DNA of 64,000 nt, taken from NCBI RefSeq assembly GCF_003248515.1, contig NZ_QFOB01000001.1, positions 310,001 through 374,000 on the forward strand, read 5' to 3'. How positions within the stretch are numbered: the first letter of the stretch is position 1; each line of letters begins with the position of its first letter. Below are positions 57,690-64,000 of this stretch, one piece after another. This DNA comes from Sphingomonas sp. GTDB taxonomy: Bacteria > Pseudomonadota > Alphaproteobacteria > Sphingomonadales > Sphingomonadaceae. The notes under the pieces were generated by a model. That model was not told the origin of the DNA. It saw only the letters and a program-made list of their open reading frames with translations, and made no database searches. Position numbers and translations under genes: made by a program.

Positions 57690-59858
57690 GTGCAACTGTC
57701 GTCGAAGCCGATCATCGATCCCCCCGCGGCTTCCGGGCATGCAACGGATCCGCTTGACCTGACGGCCTGCGATCGCGAGCCCATCCACGTTCCCGGCGCG
57801 ATCCAGCCGCACGGCCTGTTGCTGATCGCCGACCGCGCGACATTGCGGGTGGTGGGCGGCGCGGGCGACATCGAGGGGCGGCTGACCCCGATCTGGATGG
57901 AACGGTCGATCGAGGCATTGCTTGCCCAGCCAATCGATCCGGCCGTGCTGGAGGCCGATGATGCGGTGGTGACGCTGGCCGTCGTTCCGGGTCGCAGCGA
58001 AACGTTCGACGCATCGCTGCATAGGGCCGGGGACAGGCTGCTGGTGGAACTGGAGCCGGCTCCGGCCGATCCCCGCTCGGCCGCGACGGCGCTGGCCGAA
58101 CTCGACCGGATGGGCGCGCAATTCGAACGCGCCTCCGATCTCCAGTCGCTGTGCGAGCGGGCGGCTGCGGCCTTCCGGACGGTAACCGGCTTCGATCATG
58201 TGATGATCTATCGCTTTCTGGATGACGGGGCGGGCAAGGTGCTGGCCGAGGACCGGGATCCGGAGCGCCATTCTTTCCTGAACCACCATTTCCCGGCGAG
58301 CGACATTCCGAAGCAGGCGCGCGCGCTCTACGTGCGAACACCGGTCCGCGTTATTCCCGACATCGGCTACACGCCGGCGCCGATCCGCCCGACCGAGTTG
58401 AAATCGATCGACCTGAGCGATGTGAACCTGCGCAGCGTTTCACCGATCCACCTGCAATATATGCGGAATATGGGCGTCAGCGCCTCCGCCTCGATCTCGA
58501 TCGTGAAGGATGGCCTGCTGTGGGGCCTCGTCGCCTGCCATCACGCAACGCCACGGACCCTGAGCTACGAGACCCGCGCGATCTGCCAGACCCTGGCGGG
58601 CGAGCTTGCCCGCTATATCCGCGCGAAGGAGGAATCCGAAATATTCCGTGAGCGCATCCGGCTGCGCAGCGGAGAGGATGCGATCCTCGCCGGCATCGAA
58701 CCTCATCTTTCGGTGGAGTCCTTCTTCGCGGAATATGCCGACGATCTCCGACAATTGCTGGGCGCGGACGGCTTCGCGGTGGCCCAGGGGCGATCGCTCT
58801 CCACCGCAGGCGTCTGCCCGCCCGGCGTCGCCCTCATGGATCTGGCCGATTGGCTTTCGACCCGTACGGTGGCGGAGCCGTTCGCCACGCAGCGCCTTGC
58901 CGGGCAATATCCCCAGGGCGCGCTGTATCGCGATATCGCCAGCGGTGTTCTGGCCGTGGCCCTGTCCGGCGAGACGCGCATGTTGCTCATCTGGTTTCGC
59001 GCCGAAGAGAAGACGCTCGTCGAATGGGCGGGCAACCCCCACAAGGGCAGCACGAGCGATCCGGACGCGATCCTGACGCCCCGCACTTCATTCGAGGCCT
59101 GGGTAGAGGAAGTGCATGGCTATGCGCGCCGCTGGACGCGCGCCGAAATCGAGGCGGCGGCGCGGCTGCGGAGCCATATTCTGGAATTGCGGCAGAGCCG
59201 CCGCCTGCGCGACCTGAACCGCGAACTGACCATGACGCTCGCGGAAAAGGATGGCCTGATCCAGCAGAAGGACCATCTGCTGCGTGAAGTGAATCACCGC
59301 GTCCAGAACAGCCTACAGCTCGTGCAATCCTTCCTCGCCTTGCAGGCGCGCGGCGGCGTGGAGACGAGCCTGGAAGATACGCTGAACGAGGCGCAGCGGC
59401 GTATCTCTGCCGTCGCGCTGGTCCATCGCCGCCTCTACCAGGCCGATCATCTCGAATCGGTCGATCTGTCGCGCTATCTGGACGAACTGATCGGAGACAT
59501 GCGCGGGGCGATGGGCGACGAATGGGCGGCGCGCCTGACGCTGAGCGTCTCCCCGATGCTGATTTCCGCCGATCGGGCGGTGCAGATCGGCCTGATCCTG
59601 ACCGAGCTCATCATCAACGCCAACAAATATGCCTATGCCGGCCAGCCCGGACCGATCGACGTGACGCTGGAGCAATATCGCAACATGTTCCGGCTGATCG
59701 TGGCCGATCAGGGCAGCGGCAAGCCGCAGGCCGGCGGACGGCAAGGCTTCGGCACGCGAATGATGAACGCGATGGTGGCGCGGCTCGACGGCACGATCGA
59801 GCAGTTCGACAATCGGCCCGGCCTGCGCGTGATCGTGAGCGCCCCCATCGACCAGTGA
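57690..59858 (+). CDS. bphP: bacteriophytochrome histidine kinase
   Basis: The 722-residue protein has the PAS-GAF-PHY photosensory core with Cys27 for biliverdin (LTACDREPIHVPGAIQPHG). The DIP motif is at 205-207 (FPASDIPKQ), with SPIHLQYMRNMGV and CHH at 283-285. The PHY tongue motifs are WFRAEE...VEWAGNP and PRTSFEAW. The output is a HWE/HisKA_2-type kinase with His536 in LREVNHRVQNSLQL and an HATPase (LTELIINANKYAY). It senses red/far-red light. GTG start with GGGAGAG before it. No cognate response regulator is adjacent. Confidence 0.95.
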   Translation: MQLSSKPIIDPPAASGHATDPLDLTACDREPIHVPGAIQPHGLLLIADRATLRVVGGAGDIEGRLTPIWMERSIEALLAQPIDPAVLEADDAVVTLAVVPGRSETFDASLHRAGDRLLVELEPAPADPRSAATALAELDRMGAQFERASDLQSLCERAAAAFRTVTGFDHVMIYRFLDDGAGKVLAEDRDPERHSFLNHHFPASDIPKQARALYVRTPVRVIPDIGYTPAPIRPTELKSIDLSDVNLRSVSPIHLQYMRNMGVSASASISIVKDGLLWGLVACHHATPRTLSYETRAICQTLAGELARYIRAKEESEIFRERIRLRSGEDAILAGIEPHLSVESFFAEYADDLRQLLGADGFAVAQGRSLSTAGVCPPGVALMDLADWLSTRTVAEPFATQRLAGQYPQGALYRDIASGVLAVALSGETRMLLIWFRAEEKTLVEWAGNPHKGSTSDPDAILTPRTSFEAWVEEVHGYARRWTRAEIEAAARLRSHILELRQSRRLRDLNRELTMTLAEKDGLIQQKDHLLREVNHRVQNSLQLVQSFLALQARGGVETSLEDTLNEAQRRISAVALVHRRLYQADHLESVDLSRYLDELIGDMRGAMGDEWAARLTLSVSPMLISADRAVQIGLILTELIINANKYAYAGQPGPIDVTLEQYRNMFRLIVADQGSGKPQAGGRQGFGTRMMNAMVARLDGTIEQFDNRPGLRVIVSAPIDQ

Positions 59859-59871
59859 GGGCTTTCAACCC

Positions 59872-60387
59872 TCAGAGAGTGGCCACAGCCGCCCGGCGAT
59901 AGAGATCGAAGGTGGCGCGGGCGGCGGTGATCGCCTCCGCGATCCAGGCGTCGCCCGCCGCCGCCGCATCAAGCGCCGCCAGAAAGCCCCGCCACTCGCC
60001 CGGCAGATGCGTTTCGGACAGATAAGAGGCCGGCAGGCCCGGCGCGACGCGGCGGGAGAGCAGGCCGCCGCCCAGACGCGATCCTTCGATCACATAGGCC
60101 GCCCCGAAGCCCGACGCGCCCGTCCGTGGCAGATCGAACGGCAAGGGCGCGGGAAGATCGAGCCCCAGCGCCCGCAGATCGCTTTCGATCAGCGGCGCAC
60201 GGGGGCGGAGCGGCGGCAATATCGCAAGCGACTCCAGTGCCGCCTCCACCGCGGGCAATGCCAGCGCGTGAGCGGCGAGGAAGCGCCCATAAGCTTCGCG
60301 ATCCGCGAAATCGGTGACACCGAATGCGGCATCGACCAGATCATGATCCGAAGCGGTTGTGGCGCGGAGCTGTTGGACGGCACTCAT
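59872..60387 (-). CDS. bphO: biliverdin-producing heme oxygenase
   Basis: The 171-residue heme oxygenase-like protein has a probable heme-ligand His15 in TTASDHDLVDAAFG and the helical AYVIEGSRLGGGLLSRRV motif typical of BphO. It makes biliverdin, the chromophore for the phytochrome. It converges on bphP with only 13 bases between the stop codons. I start at MSAVQQLRAT. Confidence 0.9.
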   Translation of the reverse strand: MSAVQQLRATTASDHDLVDAAFGVTDFADREAYGRFLAAHALALPAVEAALESLAILPPLRPRAPLIESDLRALGLDLPAPLPFDLPRTGASGFGAAYVIEGSRLGGGLLSRRVAPGLPASYLSETHLPGEWRGFLAALDAAAAGDAWIAEAITAARATFDLYRRAAVATL

Positions 60388-60462
60388 CGCGCCGCCATGC
60401 CCCCGCGGCACCGTGACGTCCAGCCGAGACAAGAGAGCGTCGAACGATGTAGAATCAGCGGC

Positions 60463-60723
60463 ATGCAACTCGACGACCAGCTTCTCCGCTATTTCGGGAC
60501 CACCGACATCGCGGCCATCCCGCCGGCAACCCTGCAGGACGCGGCCGCCCGGATGCGAGTGGATCTCGGGCTGGAGCGGGACAAAGGCCGCCGCTTCGCG
60601 CTCTGGACGCTCCTTTATCTGCTGGGTGCGGCCCCGGATCTGGACGTCGCCTTTCCCGATCCCGCAGATCGGGAGGCGGCGCGCGATTTCATGGATCTGG
60701 CCGCCGCATCCGAAGAGGAATGA
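60463..60723 (+). CDS. small hypothetical protein
   Basis: The 86-residue protein starts at an ATG 75 bases from the divergent bphO start and ends 4 bases before the stop of the SIMPL gene. It has a mostly helical make-up with Leu- and Arg-rich segments (DAAARMRVDLGLERDKGRRFALWTLLYLLG), an FPDPADREAARDFMDLA ending, and no signal peptide. I do not recognise a family. The start is preceded by AGAATCAGCGG, a weak ribosome site. Confidence 0.6.
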   Translation: MQLDDQLLRYFGTTDIAAIPPATLQDAAARMRVDLGLERDKGRRFALWTLLYLLGAAPDLDVAFPDPADREAARDFMDLAAASEEE

Positions 60724-60727
60724 GACG

Positions 60728-61486
60728 TCAGGGCTGAATCGCGTAGACCACCTGAACGCGCACCTGCGTTTCGATCGGGCGGGCCATGATGTCCACCGCG
60801 ATCGGCGGCGGCGGGGGAGGTGGCGGGGGAGCCGCGACGCGCTGGGCCGTCACCATGATCTCGTCATACGGTCCCGGCCCGTTGGAGCCGTTGTTCGACG
60901 CGCTCAGCAGCCGGCCAAGCCTGACTCCCGTGCCGGCCGCGATCGCTTCCGCCTGCTGCTTCGCATCCGCGAGCGCGGCTGCCGTGGCCTTCCGGCGGAC
61001 ATCGGTATCGTCGGCGAGGAAGAAGCGCTCGATGCGCGGGTTGCTGCCCCCCAGCCGGCCGATCAGCCCCACGATCGTGCCGGCATCCTTCACCGCATCG
61101 GTGCGGACATCCATCGTGAGATCCGCCGTATAGCCGATGATCGCGCATTCCCCGACCGACAGGCGTGGCGTGCCATAGGAATTGCGGTTGCAATCGCGAC
61201 CACGCACCTCCGCGATCGAGACCTGGGATGCGCGCGACTGCGCCTTCGCCGTGAAGCCGCCCAGCCCCGTCTCGATCGCCTTGCGCCTCGCGACCATCGC
61301 CGAAACCGCCTCGTCACTCGTCGTGCCCTCCCCATGCACGCCATAGGCGATCGTCACGCGATCGGGAGCGGCCGAAGCGGTGCCGGTCCCCGCCACGATG
61401 ATGCGGGGCTGCGGATCCTCCGCCGCCAGCGCCGGCGCGGCCGCCAGGGGGAGCAGGAACAGGCAAGGCAAGTGGCGAAAATTCAC
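60728..61486 (-). CDS. SIMPL-domain (DUF541) exported protein
   Basis: The 252-residue protein has a Sec signal peptide (FRHLPCLFLLPLAAAPALAAE) and a SIMPL/DUF541 domain with IIVAGTGTASAAPDRVTIAYGV, a YTADLTMDVRT region and ATAAALADAKQQAEAIAAGTGVRLG. Near the C-terminus it has nine consecutive prolines (AAPPPPPPPPPIAVD), so translation would need EF-P. Members of this family include bacterial envelope and oxidative-stress proteins. Start is a GTG. Confidence 0.88.
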   Translation of the reverse strand: MNFRHLPCLFLLPLAAAPALAAEDPQPRIIVAGTGTASAAPDRVTIAYGVHGEGTTSDEAVSAMVARRKAIETGLGGFTAKAQSRASQVSIAEVRGRDCNRNSYGTPRLSVGECAIIGYTADLTMDVRTDAVKDAGTIVGLIGRLGGSNPRIERFFLADDTDVRRKATAAALADAKQQAEAIAAGTGVRLGRLLSASNNGSNGPGPYDEIMVTAQRVAAPPPPPPPPPIAVDIMARPIETQVRVQVVYAIQP

Positions 61487-61614
61487 GACGAAAATCTCCC
61501 GCAGGCACGCGAAATCCCAAACATGCGAAGTCTAGGTCTGCCGCGCGTTCATGCAACTTTTGTGGACGCTCGCGGCGCCTTCCGCCAATGGGACTCTCTC
61601 AGGGGGAACCAAAT

Positions 61615-63051
61615 ATGGCCGGCGGAAGAGGCGCAGCTGCACCACGGGATCTGACGCTGGGGCCGATCACCCGCACGCTCCTGCTGTTCTCGCTCCCCAC
61701 GCTGGGCGCGAACATCCTCCAGTCGCTCAACGGATCGATCAACACGATCTGGATCGGGCATTTCCTGGGCGAGGCGGCGATCGCGGCATCGAGCAACGCC
61801 AATATCGTGATGTTCCTGATGTTTTCGCTCGGCTTCGGCTTCGGCATGGCGACGACGATCCTGATCGGCCAGAGCATGGGCGCGCGCGATATCGTGGGCG
61901 CGCGCCGCGCGCTGGGCACCGGCATCGGCATCTTCGCGGCCATTTCCGTGCTGATCGCGATCATCGGCTGGTTCAGCGCGGGCGCCATCCTGCATGCCCT
62001 CGCCACCCCGCCGGACGCACTGCCGCTGGCGCTTGCCTATCTGCGCGTGATCTTCCTCGCGCTGCCGCCCATGTTCCTGACGCTGCTCGTCACGATGGGG
62101 CTGCGCGGCATCGGCGATGCGATCACGCCGCTGCGCTTCATGATCCTGAACGTGGTGCTGGATGCGGGGCTGAACCCCCTCTTCATCCTGGGATATGGCC
62201 CGATCCCGCGCATGGGCGTCGCCGGCGCCGCCACGGCCACGCTGATCGCCAATTATGTCGTGCTGATCGGCATCGTCGCCTACATCTACGCCAAGGATAT
62301 CGGGATCCGGCTGCGGGGACCGGAGCTGCGCTTCCTGATCCCTGATCCGACGCTGCTAAAGGTGATCGCGGTCAAGGGCTTTCCGATGGGCGTCCAGATG
62401 CTGGTGATGACGCTTTCGGGCCTCGTCCTGGTCGGTCTCATCAACCGGCAGGGAGTGGACGTCGCCGCCGCTTATGGCGTGGCGCAGCTGCTGTGGACCT
62501 ATGTGCAGATGCCGGCCATGGCGATCGGAGCAGCGGTTTCCGTCATGGCCGCCCAGAATATCGGCGCGGGCGCGTGGAGCCGGGTGGATGCGATCACACG
62601 ATCGGGCCTGATGGTGAACCTGCTGCTGACGGGCGGCGTGGTAGCCCTGCTGCTGCTGTTCGACAGGCCGGCGCTGGCGCTGTTCCTCGGATCGGGCAGC
62701 CCGGCCATCCCGATCGCGCGGCACATCCAGTTCATCGCAAGCTGGAGCTTCATCCTGTTCGGGATCACGCTTGTCCTGTTCGCCACGGTGCGCGCGAACG
62801 GCGCGGTGATCGCGCCGCTGCTGATCCTCACGCTGGGCATCCTGATCGTGCGGGTGAGCTTCGCCTGGACCCTGCTGCCTTACGGGCAGGATATGCTGTG
62901 GTGGAGCTTTCCCGTGGGATCGGCGGTGACGGTGGCGCTCGCCTTGCTCTATTATCGCTTCGGCAACTGGCGAACACAGGGCATGATCGCTCGGACCGTG
63001 CAGGCCGAGGCGGCGGCGGATCAGCCGGCCGTTTCCGATGCCGGCCGATAG
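61615..63051 (+). CDS. MATE-family efflux transporter
   Basis: The 478-residue protein has about twelve transmembrane segments and MATE features: LTLGPITRTLLLFSLPTLGANILQ, FGFGMATTILIGQSMGARD, and a repeat of the pattern in the second half (AIGAAVSVMAAQNIGAG). It exports cationic or toxic compounds using a Na+ or H+ gradient. A GGGGGA ribosome site precedes the ATG, and the family start fits. Confidence 0.92.
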   Translation: MAGGRGAAAPRDLTLGPITRTLLLFSLPTLGANILQSLNGSINTIWIGHFLGEAAIAASSNANIVMFLMFSLGFGFGMATTILIGQSMGARDIVGARRALGTGIGIFAAISVLIAIIGWFSAGAILHALATPPDALPLALAYLRVIFLALPPMFLTLLVTMGLRGIGDAITPLRFMILNVVLDAGLNPLFILGYGPIPRMGVAGAATATLIANYVVLIGIVAYIYAKDIGIRLRGPELRFLIPDPTLLKVIAVKGFPMGVQMLVMTLSGLVLVGLINRQGVDVAAAYGVAQLLWTYVQMPAMAIGAAVSVMAAQNIGAGAWSRVDAITRSGLMVNLLLTGGVVALLLLFDRPALALFLGSGSPAIPIARHIQFIASWSFILFGITLVLFATVRANGAVIAPLLILTLGILIVRVSFAWTLLPYGQDMLWWSFPVGSAVTVALALLYYRFGNWRTQGMIARTVQAEAAADQPAVSDAGR

Positions 63052-63094
63052 ACCGCCCCCCGCGCAACCCTTCCAGCGATCGGAATCGTCGATC

Positions 63095-63493
63095 ATGCCG
63101 TCCAGCGTCAGCAAGATCCCCGCCGCCCCGAGCGAGATCGCGAAGGAGCATTTCGCGTCCGAATTCTCGTTCGAAACCGATTGCTGGGACGTGCATGACG
63201 CCCTGGCCGGGTATCCGGACTTCGTGCTGCTCGACGTGCGCTCGCCGGCCTTGTTCGCGAAGGGACACGTTCCCGGCGCCATCAATCTTCCGCACGGCAA
63301 GATCATCGCGTCGAAGCTGGGCGAGTGGCCCGCCGAGACGCTGTTCGTCACCTATTGCGCAGGCCCCCACTGCAACGGCGCCGCGCGCGGCGCGCTGCGG
63401 CTGGCGGAGCTGGGGCGGCCGGTGAAGATCATGGCCGGCGGAATCACCGGCTGGATCGACGAAGGTTTCGCCCTGGCGGAGGGTGAAGCCTGA
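63095..63493 (+). CDS. rhodanese-domain protein
   Basis: The 132-residue protein has a rhodanese fold: FVLLDVRSPALFAKGHVPGAINLPHGKI, the active-site loop VTYCAGPHCNGA (nucleophile Cys, then a second Cys) and GGITGWIDEGFAL. It would transfer sulfur or carry a persulfide. I chose the ATG at 63095, 43 bases after the MATE gene; a longer frame exists. The upstream bases CGGAATCG are a weak ribosome site. Confidence 0.88.
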   Translation: MPSSVSKIPAAPSEIAKEHFASEFSFETDCWDVHDALAGYPDFVLLDVRSPALFAKGHVPGAINLPHGKIIASKLGEWPAETLFVTYCAGPHCNGAARGALRLAELGRPVKIMAGGITGWIDEGFALAEGEA

Positions 63494-63503
63494 GGCACGC
63501 TTT

Positions 63504-63522
63504 CGCCGGAGATCATCCGGCG
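63504..63522. terminator. hairpin between rhodanese and gapR
   Basis: CGCCGG-AGATCAT-CCGGCG is a perfect 6-base stem, extended by weak pairs, in the 90-base gap between the convergent rhodanese and gapR genes. It has no U-tract. Confidence 0.45.
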
Positions 63523-63583
63523 GAATGACATGATCGCCACGCGCGGCCGGCGATGCGGCCTTTGCGCGAGGCGATCAGCGATC

Positions 63584-63823
63584 TCAGGAAAGGCCGAGCG
63601 CGGCCTTGTACGTATCCAGCAGCGCCTCGGCCTCGTCGCGCGCATGCTTCTCCATCTTCCGGAGACGCACGATCGCGCGCATAGTCTTGGCATCATAGCC
63701 CTGGCTCTTCGCTTCGTTGTAAACGTCGCGAATATCGTCGGCCATGCCCTTCTTCTCTTCCTCGAGGCGCTCGATGCGCTCGATGAACAGGCGAAGCTGC
63801 TCTGCCGCGATGAGGTCGGACAT
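63584..63823 (-). CDS. gapR: nucleoid-associated protein GapR (DUF2312)
   Basis: The 79-residue protein is a coiled-coil DUF2312 protein: LRLFIERIERLEEEKKGMADDIRDVYNEAKSQGYDAKTMRAIVRLRKM followed by an acidic-basic tail (read as overlapping segments). GapR binds overtwisted DNA ahead of replication and transcription forks and supports topoisomerases in Caulobacter. The ATG at 63823 was chosen; upstream codons in the frame are not conserved. Confidence 0.93.
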   Translation of the reverse strand: MSDLIAAEQLRLFIERIERLEEEKKGMADDIRDVYNEAKSQGYDAKTMRAIVRLRKMEKHARDEAEALLDTYKAALGLS

Positions 63824-64000
63824 GATGATGCGAATCCCTAATGGCTGTAATTCAGGCGAGCGGCGGCGACTAAGCATGTCGTGGCCGCTGCGCAAGCTTC
63901 GGGCACGATCATCGACATGCCGCCGCACCGGGAGCAGCCGACATCAAATTTGCAGGATACGGGCAAGAAATACCACCACCCTGCGAGATACCGTCAAATA
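63824..64000. other. right-end stretch with no recognised gene
   Basis: The last 177 bases upstream of gapR hold its probable promoter. I see no start of a gene on either strand that can be supported before the edge. Confidence 0.6.

Noticed and set aside
1..64000. Mobile elements, prophage, CRISPR arrays, restriction or toxin-antitoxin systems
   Set aside because: No transposase, integrase, phage structural gene, regularly spaced repeats, Cas protein or toxin-antitoxin pair was seen on either strand.

Overview
The window looks like chromosome of a high-GC alphaproteobacterium, most likely a sphingomonad (Sphingomonadales). The support is a CtrA master regulator with a textbook CtrA box, a GapR (DUF2312) nucleoid protein, an EcfG-type general-stress promoter, a bifunctional Rsh next to rpoZ, CobS/CobT close to rpmB and bolA, a short-form HisG with HisD and NusB, and a two-component bacteriophytochrome. 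I see no insertion sequence, integrase, prophage, CRISPR array, tRNA or rRNA.

Region 1 (1-11656, all minus strand) is a purine-catabolic gene run that leaves the left edge. Read in transcription order it is atzG-atzE, a purine permease, an HpxW-type amidase, allantoate amidohydrolase, ureidoglycine-glyoxylate aminotransferase, allantoinase PuuE, HpxZ, UraD, a flavoprotein that is the only candidate urate hydroxylase, UraH, and the start of xdhA. Together they describe xanthine -> urate -> 5-hydroxyisourate -> OHCU -> allantoin -> allantoate -> ureidoglycine -> oxalurate -> oxamate -> oxalate, with 1-4 base stop/start overlaps at most junctions. The 51-codon atzG is easy to miss.

Region 2 (11746-18547) holds a large cytosolic hybrid histidine kinase, then three genes for exported proteins: a Tat-dependent amidohydrolase, a Tat-dependent flavin amine oxidase, and a cytochrome c just downstream of the oxidase. 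Two small membrane proteins follow. Region 3 (18699-28386) is a housekeeping neighbourhood (rpmB, cobT, cobS, J-domain protein, bolA, NUDIX). It is split by an HxlR-controlled block of six small genes (VOC, GST, tandem DUF1428, two more VOC-type proteins, SRPBCC) with tandem operator-like palindromes at its head.

Region 4 (28408-40793) is core metabolism and regulation: hisG-hisD-nusB, rpoZ-rsh-MBL lipoprotein, a phospholipase-D protein, a small Gln/Asp/Arg-rich protein behind an EcfG promoter, GST, free-Met-sulfoxide reductase, ArfB, an RluA-family synthase and ctrA. Region 5 (40967-50020) carries phoX behind a PHO box, an ATP-grasp/alpha-E/transglutaminase-like amidoligase cluster whose transglutaminase lacks its nucleophile Cys, an exported M28 peptidase, and an EAL phosphodiesterase.

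Region 6 (50017-64000) has a second perfect CtrA box, a TPR hybrid kinase with a degenerate receiver followed by a stand-alone receiver, tadA, a CoA-transferase, an acyltransferase, a DUF1275 protein, bphP converging on bphO, a SIMPL-domain protein, a MATE transporter, a rhodanese and gapR. Starts were chosen from family length, stop/start overlaps and ribosome-binding sites. Identifications come from reading motifs, not from database searches.
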